The position numbers were made by a program, and so were the translations under genes. The notes beneath the pieces are model-generated. The model searched no databases, was not told the origin of the DNA, and saw only the letters and a program-made list of their open reading frames with translations. From Herbidospora daliensis (GTDB taxonomy: Bacteria > Actinomycetota > Actinomycetes > Streptosporangiales > Streptosporangiaceae): a DNA stretch of 64,000 nucleotides. The DNA lies in contig NZ_BBXF01000002.1 in assembly GCF_001570585.1 (NCBI RefSeq), positions 1,624,077 to 1,688,076 of the forward strand, in the 5' to 3' direction. Shown piece after piece: positions 36,106 through 46,804 of the stretch (position 1 is the first letter of the stretch; each line of letters starts with the position of its first letter).

Positions 36106-37496
36106 TGCCATGGTCCCCAGATGGCGAACGACAGGCCCTGGGACGACTGGACGTTGACGTACAGGGTGTGACCGCCCGGCCCGAACGAGGCCCCGGCGAA
36201 CTCCGCGCCCCCGTCGGTGCTGATCAGCCGGGAGAAGTCGAAGATCTGGCCGCGCCGGGTGAGGCCGCGCAGGTAGTTGCCGCCGTCACCGTCCTCGCAC
36301 AGGACCAGCGTGCCGTGCCTGCTGACGGTGATGTTGTCGGGCAGGTCGAGCGCCAATGACGACGGCGACTCGTAGATGAGACGCAGCCGCCCGGTGCGGG
36401 TGTCGTAGGCGAAGACCTGGCCGCGGCCCTTGCCGAACCCCGACGGGGGCGTGTCGCCCGATGCGGTCGCGCCGCCCTGGGTGGAGACGAAGTAGATCGT
36501 GTGGTCGTCGTACACGGCGCCTTCGAGGCGGGAGAACAGCGCCGCGCCCTGGTCGCGGCCCTGGTTGCCGACGTACTGGATGGCCTGGTCGTTGGTGGGC
36601 TTCGTGGTGAAGGTCGGGTCGGGGTCGTCGATGTCGACCCAGGTGGTCTCCCACGTCGAACCCGGCTTCAGCCCGACCGACAGGTCGGCGCCCGGACGTC
36701 GCTTCACGGCGAGCATCTGGAGGCGGCCGCCGTCGAGGATCCGGCCGGCCCGGCCGGGGTGCTTGGGCGGCAGGTAGCGGTAGAAGCCCGAGGGGAAGCC
36801 GAAGTTGTCCTCGGTCAGGTAGATCGCGCCGCCGTGGGGGTCGAAGGCGGCCGACTCGTGGGCGAACCGGCCCGCCTTCCTGATGGGCGTCCGGGACGCG
36901 GGCCGTTGCAGCGGCACCTCGAAGATGTAGCCGTGCTTCTGCTTGAGCAGGGTGTTGTCGGCGCCGGTGAAGTCGTTGCCGACGTCGGGCCCGTTGACGG
37001 TCTCCTCGCAGGTCACCCAGGCGCCCCACGGCATGGGGCCGCCGGAGCAGTTCATCTGGGTGCCGTTCAGCGACACGCCGGAGCTGACGACCTCGCCGAA
37101 CCGGGTGACGGTGAGGGTGGCGCACCCGCCGCCGGCCGCCGGGTCGTAGGCGGCGGCCACGTCGCCGAAGGCCCCGACCGGGCCGTTGACCTCGTGGTTG
37201 CGTACCAGGATCGCGGTGCCGCGCGGACCGGCGAAGGCGGCCATGCCGTCGTGGCGGCCGGGGGTGAGGCCGCCCTGGGTGAAGGCGCTGCCGGCGGGGT
37301 TGAACGACCGGTAGGCGAAGCCCTTCGGCAGTTCGAGGCGGACCACGCCGTCGCGCAGGTCGGCGACGAGGGCCAGTGGGCCGTAGTCGGCTCCGTGGAC
37401 GCGCGTGGGGTGGGCGCCGGCCGCGGCGACTCCGGCGAAGGGGCCGCCTAAGAGGGCGATCCCGGCGCTGCCGGTGATGAACGAACGTCGGTCCAT
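36090..37496 (-). CDS. PhoX-like (DUF839) Tat-exported protein
   Basis: 468 residues from ATG 37496, preceded by GGGAG; a longer frame would add six residues. The twin-arginine signal is MDRRSFITGSAGIALLGG, with cleavage probably after GVAAAGA. The mature part has motifs of the PhoX/DUF839 family: AILVRNHEVNGP, WGAWVTCEETVNG, FAHESAAFDPHGGAIYLTED and GTLVLCEDGDGGNYLRGL. Family members include calcium/iron-dependent phosphatases, but many are uncharacterised, so phosphatase activity is likely yet unproven. It stands between glmM and glmS; I see no functional link to them. Confidence 0.88.
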   Translation of the reverse strand: MDRRSFITGSAGIALLGGPFAGVAAAGAHPTRVHGADYGPLALVADLRDGVVRLELPKGFAYRSFNPAGSAFTQGGLTPGRHDGMAAFAGPRGTAILVRNHEVNGPVGAFGDVAAAYDPAAGGGCATLTVTRFGEVVSSGVSLNGTQMNCSGGPMPWGAWVTCEETVNGPDVGNDFTGADNTLLKQKHGYIFEVPLQRPASRTPIRKAGRFAHESAAFDPHGGAIYLTEDNFGFPSGFYRYLPPKHPGRAGRILDGGRLQMLAVKRRPGADLSVGLKPGSTWETTWVDIDDPDPTFTTKPTNDQAIQYVGNQGRDQGAALFSRLEGAVYDDHTIYFVSTQGGATASGDTPPSGFGKGRGQVFAYDTRTGRLRLIYESPSSLALDLPDNITVSRHGTLVLCEDGDGGNYLRGLTRRGQIFDFSRLISTDGGAEFAGASFGPGGHTLYVNVQSSQGLSFAIWGPWQKGGF

Positions 37497-37537
37497 GAGG
37501 GTCTCCCTGGTCACTCGTCGTTCAGGTCACATTAATC

Positions 37538-39373
<1,836 letters not shown>

Positions 39374-39452
39374 AGTTCGCCCCCAATCACGTATGGGACA
39401 GAACATTCCATTTCACCAGTCCCGGAAACTCCATCGGCGGTCAAGATCGGGG

Positions 39453-39458
39453 TAGGGT
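39453..39458 (+). promoter_or_regulatory. coaA -10 element (leaderless start)
   Basis: TAGGGT lies eight bases before the coaA GTG. Transcription would begin at or next to the start codon. No good -35 was seen. Confidence 0.4.
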
Positions 39459-39466
39459 TGGGCGTC

Positions 39467-40390
39467 GTGGCGGATCGGGACGCGTACGTCGAGCTGAGCC
39501 GGGCCCAGTGGGGTGAGCTGCGGCGCAATACGCCGATGACGCTCACCGAGGCCGAGCTCGAAGAGCTGAGGGGCGTCGACGACCCCATCGATCTGGCCGA
39601 GGTCACCGACATCTACCTGCCGCTGACCCGGCTGCTGAACCTCCACTTCACCGGGGCCCGCCAGCGCGGGGCCGCCGTCAGCACCTTCCTCGGCGACGAC
39701 GCCGCGCCGCCGCCCTACATCCTGGGCATCGCCGGCAGCGTCGCGGTCGGCAAGTCGACGACGGCGCGCCTGCTGCACACCCTGCTGGCCCGCTGGCCCG
39801 AGCACCCGCGCGTCGACCTGATCACCACCGACAGCTTCCTCCACCCCAACGCGGTCCTCGCCGAGCGCGACATCATGCACCGCAAGGGCTTCCCCGAGAG
39901 CTACGACCGGCGGGCGCTGGTCAAGTTCGTGGCCGACGTGAAGCGCGGCCGGGCCGAGGTGCACGCGCCGGTCTACTCCCACCTCGAATACGACGTCGTG
40001 CCCGGGGCGCGCCAGGTGGTCAAGCGGCCCGACATCCTGATCGTGGAGGGGCTGAACGTCCTGCAGCCCGCGCCGCCGACGGCGCTGGCGGTGAACGACT
40101 ACTTCGACTTCTCGATCTACGTCGACGCCCGGGTGGAAGACATCCGAGGCTGGTACGTCGACCGCTTCCACAAGCTCCGGCGCACCGCCTTCGCCGACCC
40201 GAAGTCCTACTTCAGGCACATCGCGGAGTTGTCGGAGGACGAGGCGACGGTGTTCGCCCGGAACGTGTGGCGCGACATCAACGAGCGCAACCTGGTCGAG
40301 AACATCGCCCCCACGCGGGGGCGGGCGGGGCTCATCCTGCAGAAGGGGCCCGACCACTCGATCAGGAGGATCCGGCTGCGCCGCGTCTGA
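39467..40390 (+). CDS. coaA: Pantothenate kinase, type I
   Basis: First step of CoA synthesis. 307 residues from GTG 39467; a TTG nine bases earlier is possible. P-loop [14 protein letters not shown] (about 93-106), then [12 protein letters not shown] (about 125-136) and [11 protein letters not shown] (about 170-180). The family length and motifs match bacterial CoaA. Divergent from glmS with a 93-base intergenic region. Confidence 0.95.
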   Translation: MADRDAYVELSRAQWGELRRNTPMTLTEAELEELRGVDDPIDLAEVTDIYLPLTRLLNLHFTGARQRGAAVSTFLGDDAAPPPYILGIAGSVAVGKSTTARLLHTLLARWPEHPRVDLITTDSFLHPNAVLAERDIMHRKGFPESYDRRALVKFVADVKRGRAEVHAPVYSHLEYDVVPGARQVVKRPDILIVEGLNVLQPAPPTALAVNDYFDFSIYVDARVEDIRGWYVDRFHKLRRTAFADPKSYFRHIAELSEDEATVFARNVWRDINERNLVENIAPTRGRAGLILQKGPDHSIRRIRLRRV

Positions 40391-40402
40391 CGCGGCCATA
40401 AT
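40380..40402 (+). promoter_or_regulatory. Inverted repeat and -10 before the DUF389 gene
   Basis: GCCGCGT-CTG-ACGCGGC (40380-40396) spans the coaA stop, and CATAAT (40397-40402) follows, six bases before the GTG of the next gene. The arrangement looks like a leaderless promoter with a dyad in place of a normal -35/spacer. Confidence 0.4.
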
Positions 40403-40408
40403 CGGTCC

Positions 40409-41365
40409 GTGCTGCACATTCGCGTGATCAGCCCCGAAACGGTGACCGATGAGGTCATCGGCTGCCTGCAAGAGGCGACCGGGGTCACCAACCTCGTCGT
40501 GCTGTCAGGAGCGGCCCGCCATCCCGCCGGGGATCTCGTCGAGTTCGACGTCGCCCGGGAGGCCGCCAACGGCGTCATCGAGAGCTTGCGCGGGTTCGGG
40601 ATCGAGACCAGCGGGTCGATCGCGGTCGAGAAGATCGACCTGGCCATCTCCGAGGCCGCCGACCGGGCCCGCGAGGAGGCCCCCGGCGAGGGCGACGACG
40701 CGGTCGTCTGGGAGGAGCTCGCCGCGCGGGTGGCCGACGACAGCCGCATGACCTGGGCGTTCGTCGTCTTCCTCGCCATCGCCACCCAGCTCGCGGCGAT
40801 CGGGGTGCTGCTCAATTCGCCGATCCTCATCGTCGGGGCGATGGTGCTGGGGCCGGAGTTCGGGCCGATCGCGGCCGTCTGCTTCGGGCTGATGCGGCGG
40901 GAGGCCGGGCTGATCGGGGCCGCGGTCCGCAACCTGGTCATCGGGTTCGCCGCCGCCATCGTCGTCACCCTGGCCTGCGCGCTGGTGGCCCGGGGGCTCG
41001 GCTGGATCGAACCGGTCATGATCGCCGAAGGCAACACCGAAGAGGTGAACTTCATCGTCAAGCCCGACCGGTGGTCGTTCATCGTCGCCCTGCTGGCCGG
41101 GGTCGCGGGGGTGTTGTCGATCACCGCCGGGAAGTCGTCGTCGCTGGTCGGGGTGTTCATCTCGGTCACCACCGTGCCGGCCGCCGGATACGCCGCCGTC
41201 GCGGTCGCCCTCGGCGAGTGGGGCGAGGTCGGGCACGCCGCGCTGCAGCTCGGGGTGAACATCCTCGGCATGGTCATCGCGGGCACGCTCACCCTCCTGG
41301 CCCAGCGGCTCCTCTGGGGGAAGTACGGCGAGAGCGTGGGTCCGCGACCACGGTCTGACCGATGA
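40409..41365 (+). CDS. DUF389 family membrane protein
   Basis: 318 residues, GTG start (MLHIRVISPETVTDEVIGCL). An N-terminal alpha/beta domain (about 1-85) precedes six or so membrane segments in the DUF389/TIGR00341 arrangement, with the conserved NSPILIVGAMVLGPEFGPIA (20 residues, about 139-158) and TTVPAAGYAAVAVALGEW. The family is widespread and its transported substrate, if any, is not established. Eighteen bases after coaA, with its own possible leaderless promoter. Confidence 0.9.
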   Translation: MLHIRVISPETVTDEVIGCLQEATGVTNLVVLSGAARHPAGDLVEFDVAREAANGVIESLRGFGIETSGSIAVEKIDLAISEAADRAREEAPGEGDDAVVWEELAARVADDSRMTWAFVVFLAIATQLAAIGVLLNSPILIVGAMVLGPEFGPIAAVCFGLMRREAGLIGAAVRNLVIGFAAAIVVTLACALVARGLGWIEPVMIAEGNTEEVNFIVKPDRWSFIVALLAGVAGVLSITAGKSSSLVGVFISVTTVPAAGYAAVAVALGEWGEVGHAALQLGVNILGMVIAGTLTLLAQRLLWGKYGESVGPRPRSDR

Positions 41366-41405
41366 CTCGTTCTTATGGGCGACGACCCGTTCCCGGGTGA
41401 GGGAG

Positions 41406-41411
41406 TACTGT
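41406..41411 (+). promoter_or_regulatory. -10 element of the ABC-acpS operon (leaderless)
   Basis: TACTGT seven bases before the ATG at 41419 predicts transcription starting at the initiator codon. An inverted ACCCG-TTC-CGGGT lies upstream at 41386-41398. Confidence 0.45.
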
Positions 41412-41418
41412 CCGGATC

Positions 41419-42309
41419 ATGACCATCCTCGCCACCGAGGCGCTCACCAAGCGATATCCCCGGGTCACCGCGCTCGACGGGCTCACCGTCGCCGTCGGCA
41501 CCGGGGTGACCGGGCTGGTGGGCGCGAACGGCGCGGGCAAGTCCACACTGATCAAGATCCTTCTCGGGCTGGTCCCGGCGAGCGAGGGCTCGGCCCGGGT
41601 GCTCGGCCTCGACCCGGCCACGCAGGGGCAGGAGATCAGGCGCTCCGTCGGCTACATGCCGGAGCACGACTGCCTGCCGCCCGACCAGTCCGCCACCGAG
41701 TTCGTCGTGCACATGGCCCGGATGTCCGGCCTGCCGCGCACCACCGCCCGCGAACGCGCCGCCGACACGCTGCGCCACGTCGGGCTCCAGGAGGAGCGCT
41801 ACCGGCCGATCGGCGGCTACTCGACCGGCATGAAGCAGCGGGTCAAGCTGGCCCAGGCGCTCGTCCACGACCCCAAGGTCATCTTCCTCGACGAGCCCAC
41901 CAACGGCCTCGACCCGCAGGGCCGCGACGAGATGTTGCGGCTGGTCCACCGGATCGGCACCGAGTTCGGCATCAGCGTCCTGGTCTGCTCCCACCTGCTG
42001 GGCGAGCTCGAACGCATCTGCGACCACGTGATCGTCATCGACGCCGGGCGGCTGCTGCGCTCCTCGGCGATCGGCGAGCTCACCCAGGCGTCCCAGGTGA
42101 TCTCGGTCGAGGTCGAGGAGGGCCTGGAGAAGCTGGCCGCCCGGCTGACCGAGACGGGCGAGACCGTCGCCGTCGAGGGCCGCGCGCTGACGGTCCAGGT
42201 ACGCGCCGACGAGACGTACGACCTGCTCAGAGACGCGGTCGTCGACCTCGACCTCAACCTGGTCCGCCTGGAGCAGCGGCACGCCCGCATTGAGGATGTG
42301 TTCCGATGA
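41419..42309 (+). CDS. ABC transporter ATP-binding protein (first)
   Basis: 296 residues. Walker A GANGAGKST (about 35-43), Q-loop region, signature YSTGMKQRVKLAQAL (about 134-148), Walker B VIFLDEPTNGLDPQGRDEM (about 155-173), and an H-loop in CSHLLGELER. The C-terminal 80 residues resemble the regulatory domain of CcmA/NatA-type ATPases. Start of a chain of five genes with 4-base overlaps. Substrate unknown; no resistance or biosynthesis gene is near. Confidence 0.93.
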   Translation: MTILATEALTKRYPRVTALDGLTVAVGTGVTGLVGANGAGKSTLIKILLGLVPASEGSARVLGLDPATQGQEIRRSVGYMPEHDCLPPDQSATEFVVHMARMSGLPRTTARERAADTLRHVGLQEERYRPIGGYSTGMKQRVKLAQALVHDPKVIFLDEPTNGLDPQGRDEMLRLVHRIGTEFGISVLVCSHLLGELERICDHVIVIDAGRLLRSSAIGELTQASQVISVEVEEGLEKLAARLTETGETVAVEGRALTVQVRADETYDLLRDAVVDLDLNLVRLEQRHARIEDVFR

Positions 42310-43172
42310 GCCAGCCCACCGGCGTCATCCACGACATCGGTTACCGCCACTACGACGGGCCCCGGCTCGGGCGGGGCGGCGCGGTCGTCGCCCTGTGGAT
42401 CTACAGCCTGCGCGGCACCTTCGGGCTCGGCCGCACCTTCAAGTCGAAGATCATGCCGTTCCTGCTGTTCGGGGCCATGATGTTGCCGGCCGTGGTGTCG
42501 ATCGCGATCATGGCGCTGCTCAAGCAGGAGCCGATGAGCTATCCCGACTACGCGGTCTTCATGCAGGCGGTCACCGCGATCTTCCTGGCCGCGCAGTCGC
42601 CCGTGCTCGTGGCGCCCGACCTGCGCCACAAGGTGATCCCGCTCTATCTGTCGCGGCCCGTCACGATCGTCGACTACATCGGGGCCAAGCTCGCGGCGAT
42701 GATCACGGCGCTGCTGATCCTTCTGGTCGTGCCGATCACCGTGCAGTTCGTCGGCGAGATGCTGATCGACCTGCCGATGCCGCTGCACACCCACGAATAC
42801 CTGGCCGCGCTCGGCGGTTCGGTGATCAACGCGGTGCTGCTGGCCTCGATCGGGCTGGCGCTGGCGTCGTTCACGCCGCGCCGGGGGCTCGGGGTGGCGT
42901 CGGTGATCGCGTTCTACATGTTCACGCTGGCCGCCTCGGCGGTGCTCACCGGCGTGCTCGAAAGCGAGGGCCAGCGCGACGCCGCGTCGTGGACCATCCT
43001 TCTCAACCCGTTCTTCCTGGTCAACGCCGTACAGACCAATCTGTTCGGCACCCAGCCGGTCGAAGGGCTGCCCTTCCCCTCGGGGGTCGCTCCGGCGCTG
43101 ATCCTCCTCGCCGTGGTGGCCCTGGCCCTCACCGGGCTGTACGCCCGCTACCGGAAGGCGCTGGCCGCATGA
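42306..43172 (+). CDS. ABC transporter permease (first)
   Basis: 288 residues from ATG 42306, overlapping the ATPase stop (ATGA). Six hydrophobic segments of the ABC-2/NatB type; an N-terminal cytosolic GVIHDIGYRHYDGPRLGR motif is shared by a group of actinobacterial ABC-2 permeases. Partner of the preceding ATPase. Confidence 0.88.
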   Translation: MSQPTGVIHDIGYRHYDGPRLGRGGAVVALWIYSLRGTFGLGRTFKSKIMPFLLFGAMMLPAVVSIAIMALLKQEPMSYPDYAVFMQAVTAIFLAAQSPVLVAPDLRHKVIPLYLSRPVTIVDYIGAKLAAMITALLILLVVPITVQFVGEMLIDLPMPLHTHEYLAALGGSVINAVLLASIGLALASFTPRRGLGVASVIAFYMFTLAASAVLTGVLESEGQRDAASWTILLNPFFLVNAVQTNLFGTQPVEGLPFPSGVAPALILLAVVALALTGLYARYRKALAA

Positions 43173-44077
43173 GCGTGATCGAGATCCGGCAGGTCAGCCG
43201 CTGGTACGGCAACGTCGTCGCGGTCAACGACGTGACGATGACGATCGGCCCCGGCGTGACCGGCCTCCTCGGCCCCAACGGCGCCGGCAAGTCGACCCTC
43301 CTGCACCTGATGGCCGGTTTCCTCCAGCCGTCGGGGGGCACGGCCACCCTCGACGCCAAGCCGATCTGGAAGAACAAGGACGTTTACCACACGATCGGCC
43401 TGGTGCCCGAGAAGGAGGGCGTCTACGGCTTCCTCACCGGCTGGCAGTTCGTGCAGTCGGCCGCCCGCCTTCACGGCCTCGGCGACGACGCGGCCGAACG
43501 GGCCATCGCCCAGGTCGACATGGCCGCCGCCAGAGACCGGCGGATCGAGACCTACTCCAAGGGCATGCGGCAGCGCATCAAGGTCGCCGGGGCGCTCGTC
43601 CACGAACCCTCGGTGCTGCTGCTCGACGAGCCGTTCAACGGCATGGACCCGCGCCAGCGGCTCCACCTGATGGACCTGGTCCGCGACCTCGGCGCGGCCG
43701 GCAAGACCATCGTGTTCAGCTCCCACATCCTCGAAGAGGTCGAGCGGGTCGCCCAGCAGATCGAGGTCATGGTCGCCGGGCGGCACGCCGCCTCCGGCGA
43801 CTACCGCGAGATCCGGCGGCGGATGACCGACCGGCCCCACCTGTTCCGGGTGCGCTCCTCCGACGACCGGCGGCTGGCGGCCGCCCTGATCGCCGACACC
43901 GCGTCGGGCGGGGTGTCGTTCACGCCGCAGGGCCTGGAGGTCCGCACCGTCGACTTCCGGCGCTTCACCCACCAGCTCCCGAGGCTCGCCCGCGACCTGG
44001 GCGTACGCCTGTGGCAGGTGTCCCCGACCGACGAAGACCTGGAAAGCGTCTTCTCCTACCTGAGCGGCCGATCATGA
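43169..44077 (+). CDS. ABC transporter ATP-binding protein (second)
   Basis: 302 residues from ATG 43169, overlapping the permease stop by four bases. Walker A GPNGAGKST (about 35-43), signature YSKGMRQRIKVAGAL (about 128-142), Walker B VLLLDEPFNGMDPRQRLHL (about 148-166), and SSHILEEVERVAQ. The Glu after Walker B Asp is present, so it should hydrolyse ATP. Pairs with the next permease; the four genes could form one heteromeric exporter or two. Confidence 0.92.
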   Translation: MSVIEIRQVSRWYGNVVAVNDVTMTIGPGVTGLLGPNGAGKSTLLHLMAGFLQPSGGTATLDAKPIWKNKDVYHTIGLVPEKEGVYGFLTGWQFVQSAARLHGLGDDAAERAIAQVDMAAARDRRIETYSKGMRQRIKVAGALVHEPSVLLLDEPFNGMDPRQRLHLMDLVRDLGAAGKTIVFSSHILEEVERVAQQIEVMVAGRHAASGDYREIRRRMTDRPHLFRVRSSDDRRLAAALIADTASGGVSFTPQGLEVRTVDFRRFTHQLPRLARDLGVRLWQVSPTDEDLESVFSYLSGRS

Positions 44078-44790
44078 ACACCGTCGTCGCGTCCATCACC
44101 TACCGGGCCATGCTGGGCCGCAAGCGGATCTGGCTGCTGGCCCTGCTGCCCATCGCGCTGATCGCCTTCGCGTTGTTGTTCCGCTTCATCGGGGGCGGCG
44201 ACGAGAGCGTCGCCGTCGAGCTCATGAAGACCTTCGCGATCGGCACCATGCTGCCGCTGCTCGGCCTCATCGCCGGGACCGGGGTGATCGCGCCGGAGAT
44301 CGAAGACGGCACGATCATCCACCTGATGTCCAAGCCGATCTCCCGTCCGGTGATCGCGTTCACCAAGTTCGTCGTCGCGGCCTCGCTGATGGTGGGCTTC
44401 TCGGTGATCCCGACCTACGTGGCGGCCTACATCCTGATCGGCAGCGAGTCGGGCATCGCCAGCGGTTTCGCGCTGGGCGCCCTGTTCGCCGGGATCGCCT
44501 ACGCCGCCGTGTTCCTGCTGCTCGGCGTCGTCTCCCGGCACGCCGTCACCATCGGCGTGATCTACGCGCTGGTGTGGGAAGGGCTCATCGGCGGGTATGT
44601 GCCGGGGGCCCGGCGTTTCTCCATCCAGCAGTGGGCCCAGTCGGTCGCCGACCAGGTGACGACCTCGGCCTTCCTGAAGTCGGAGGTGGCGCTGAGCTTC
44701 GCCGTCCCGGCCATGATCATCGTCGTGGCAGGATCGGTGCTGTGGGCCGGTCAACGGCTACGGGTGCTCTCACTCACGGGGGACGAGTGA
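44074..44790 (+). CDS. ABC transporter permease (second)
   Basis: 238 residues from ATG 44074, overlapping the ATPase stop (ATGA). Six hydrophobic segments; EIEDGTIIHLMSKPISRP (about 75-92) resembles the cytosolic coupling region of ABC-2 permeases. Its TGA overlaps the GTG of acpS, so acpS is translated from the ABC mRNA. Confidence 0.88.
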   Translation: MNTVVASITYRAMLGRKRIWLLALLPIALIAFALLFRFIGGGDESVAVELMKTFAIGTMLPLLGLIAGTGVIAPEIEDGTIIHLMSKPISRPVIAFTKFVVAASLMVGFSVIPTYVAAYILIGSESGIASGFALGALFAGIAYAAVFLLLGVVSRHAVTIGVIYALVWEGLIGGYVPGARRFSIQQWAQSVADQVTTSAFLKSEVALSFAVPAMIIVVAGSVLWAGQRLRVLSLTGDE

Positions 44791-45245
44791 TCGTCGGTAT
44801 CGGGGTCGATCTGGTGGACGTCGCGCGCTTCGCGGCCACGCTGGAACGCCGGCCCGCCCTGCGCGAACGCCTCTTCACCGAGGTCGAACTCCAGGGCCGC
44901 TCGGTCTCCACCGGGCTGGTCTCCGGCCAGGCCGGCGCCATGTGCACCGGCCACGCCGGAGACGAACTGTGCGGCGAGACCTTCGCCGACGCGGGCCGCG
45001 AGGTCCCGGTGGCCTCCCTGGCGGCCCGCTTCGCCGCCAAGGAGGCGGTCGCCAAGTCGCTGGGCGGCCCGCCGGGCCTGGCCCACCGCGAGGCCGAGGT
45101 CGTCGTCGGCGACCACGGCCGGCCGGTGCTGACGGTCAGCGGCCGGGCCGGGGAGATCGCCGGGGAGCTCGGCGTGCGCCGCTGGCACCTGTCCCTGAGC
45201 CACGACGGCGGCTTCGCGGTCGCCTACGTGATCGCCGAAGGCTGA
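44787..45245 (+). CDS. acpS: Holo-[acyl-carrier-protein] synthase with an insertion
   Basis: Transfers phosphopantetheine from CoA to acyl carrier protein. 152 residues, about 30 more than usual. Motifs: MIVGIGVDLVDVARF (Asp8 ligand) and SLAARFAAKEAVAKSLG (about 77-93, Glu ligand). Between FTEVEL and PVASLAARF the typical 8-9 residues are replaced by about 39, a Gly/Ala-rich stretch with two cysteines (AMCTGH, ELCGET). The reading frame is intact, so this is an in-frame insertion. GTG overlaps the permease stop. Confidence 0.92.
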   Translation: MIVGIGVDLVDVARFAATLERRPALRERLFTEVELQGRSVSTGLVSGQAGAMCTGHAGDELCGETFADAGREVPVASLAARFAAKEAVAKSLGGPPGLAHREAEVVVGDHGRPVLTVSGRAGEIAGELGVRRWHLSLSHDGGFAVAYVIAEG

Positions 45246-45253
45246 TCCTTCTT

Positions 45254-45316
45254 TCTCCGTTACGGCTCCGCCCACCCTGGCGCCACGGCGCTCCTCGCCG
45301 CTCATGCGAAGCGCCG
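45254..45316. repeat. Short dispersed repeat, copy 1
   Basis: TCTCCGTTACGGCTCC (45254-45269) recurs exactly at 60445-60460; the following CCACGGCGCTCCTCGCCGCTC (first 20 shown: CCACGGCGCTCCTCGCCGCT, from 45283) resembles CTACGGCGCTCCTTCGTCGG at 63392. These look like fragments of one intergenic repeat family. Confidence 0.4.
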
Positions 45317-45330
45317 AAACGCGTCCGGGA

Positions 45331-45336
45331 TAGCGT
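45331..45336 (+). promoter_or_regulatory. -10 element of the nnr operon (leaderless)
   Basis: TAGCGT seven bases before the ATG at 45344. No convincing -35. Predicts a leaderless transcript for nnr-alr-hydrolase-tsaE. Confidence 0.4.
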
Positions 45337-45343
45337 CGACTTC

Positions 45344-46804
45344 ATGTTGACTGCTTTCACCGGCGATCAGGTCAGGCAGGCCGAGCACACGCTGATGGCG
45401 CTGGTGCCCGACGGCGAGCTCATGCAGCGGGCGGCCGCCGGGCTGGCCGCCGTCTGCGCCCGGCTGCTGCCCGGCGTCTACGGCTCCCGGGTCGTCCTGC
45501 TCGTCGGCGGCGGCGACAACGGCGGCGACACCCTCTACGCCGGGGCGCGCCTGGCCGCGCGGGGGGCCCGCGTCGAGGCGGTGCTCGCGGGCGGCAAGAG
45601 CCACGAGGGCGGCCTCTCGGCACTCAAGAAGGCCGGCGGCCGGGTGATCGAGGCCGGTCAGGTCGGCTCGCCCGACCTGATCCTCGACGGCCTGCTCGGC
45701 ATCGGCGGCAGGGGCGGCCTGCGGGAGCCCTACGCCGCCCTCGCCCGGATCGCCGCCGGATCGGGATCTCCCGTTGTCGCCGTCGACGTGCCGAGCGGGG
45801 TCGACTCCAGCACCGGCGAGGTCGCGGGCGAGGCCGTGAAGGCCCAGGTCACCGTCACGTTCGGGGCCAGGAAGGCCGGGCTGCTCGTCGACCCGGGGGC
45901 CGCGCGGGCCGGGATCGTCGAGCTGGTCGACATCGGCCTGGCCGATCACCTGCCCGAGCCGGAGCTCACCGCGCTGACCGCCGCCGACGTGGCGGCGCTG
46001 TTGCCCGTGCCCGGGATCGAGTCGGACAAGTACCGCCGGGGCGTCGTCGGGGTTCTGGCCGGGAGCGACCGGTTCGCCGGGGCGGCCGTCCTGGCCGTGG
46101 GCGGGGCGGTCAGGTCGGGGGCGGGCATGGTCCGGTTCGCCGGGCCCGGTGACGCCGTCCACCAGGTCAGGGCCCGCTGGCCTGAGGCCGTCACGACGCT
46201 GCTGCAGGACGACCCGGTCGAGGAGGTCGGGCGGGTCCAGGCATGGGTGCTCGGCCCCGGCATGGGCACCGACGAGCGGGCCCGGCGCATCGCCGCCGAG
46301 GTGCTCGGCACCGACCTGCCGGTGATCGTGGACGCCGACGCGCTCACCATCGTCTCGAAGGATCTCCAGCTCCTGAGCCGCCGGGCCCCGACGCTGATCA
46401 CCCCGCACGCCGGCGAGCTGGGCAGGCTCCTGGGCGTCGACCCCGGCGACGTCGAGGCCCGGCGCATCGAGCACGTCCGCCGGGCGGTCGAGGAGCTCGG
46501 GGTGACGGTCCTGCTCAAGGGGTCGACCACGGTGGTCGCCGAGCAGGGCCGCCCGATCAGGGTGAACACGACCGGCACCTCCTGGCTGGCCACGGCGGGC
46601 ACCGGCGACGTGCTGTCGGGCATCTCCGGAACGCTGCTGGCCGCCGGTCTGGCCCCCTACGACGCCGGCAGCGCGGCCGCTTTCCTGCACGGCCTGGCGG
46701 CCCGGAAGGCCGCCGGGGGCGCGCCCATCGCCGCACTCGATGTGGCCGTCTCGTTGCCGGATGTGATCCGGCACCTCCGGACGGCTGCAAATATGGAGGC
46801 ATGA
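45344..46804 (+). CDS. nnr: Bifunctional NAD(P)H-hydrate epimerase / ADP-dependent dehydratase
   Basis: Repairs hydrated NADH and NADPH. 486 residues from ATG 45344. The N-terminal epimerase domain (about 1-205) has GGGDNGGDTLYAGARLAARG and AVDVPSGVDSSTGEVAG. The C-terminal dehydratase domain (about 220-486) has KYRRGVVGVLAGS, VLGPGMGTDE, VIVDADAL, LITPHAGELGRLLG, and NTTGTSWLATAGTGDVLSGI with the catalytic Asp. No signal peptide. The stop overlaps the alr ATG by four bases. Confidence 0.95.
   Translation: MLTAFTGDQVRQAEHTLMALVPDGELMQRAAAGLAAVCARLLPGVYGSRVVLLVGGGDNGGDTLYAGARLAARGARVEAVLAGGKSHEGGLSALKKAGGRVIEAGQVGSPDLILDGLLGIGGRGGLREPYAALARIAAGSGSPVVAVDVPSGVDSSTGEVAGEAVKAQVTVTFGARKAGLLVDPGAARAGIVELVDIGLADHLPEPELTALTAADVAALLPVPGIESDKYRRGVVGVLAGSDRFAGAAVLAVGGAVRSGAGMVRFAGPGDAVHQVRARWPEAVTTLLQDDPVEEVGRVQAWVLGPGMGTDERARRIAAEVLGTDLPVIVDADALTIVSKDLQLLSRRAPTLITPHAGELGRLLGVDPGDVEARRIEHVRRAVEELGVTVLLKGSTTVVAEQGRPIRVNTTGTSWLATAGTGDVLSGISGTLLAAGLAPYDAGSAAAFLHGLAARKAAGGAPIAALDVAVSLPDVIRHLRTAANMEA

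Noticed and set aside
39374-39466. glmS ribozyme or riboswitch upstream of glmS
   Set aside because: Only 93 bases are available between divergent genes and no conserved ribozyme core is visible; these ribozymes are known from Bacillota.
40207-42282. A 691-codon minus-strand frame across coaA, DUF389 and an ABC ATPase
   Set aside because: Antisense to three well-supported genes; no domain and no ribosome site.
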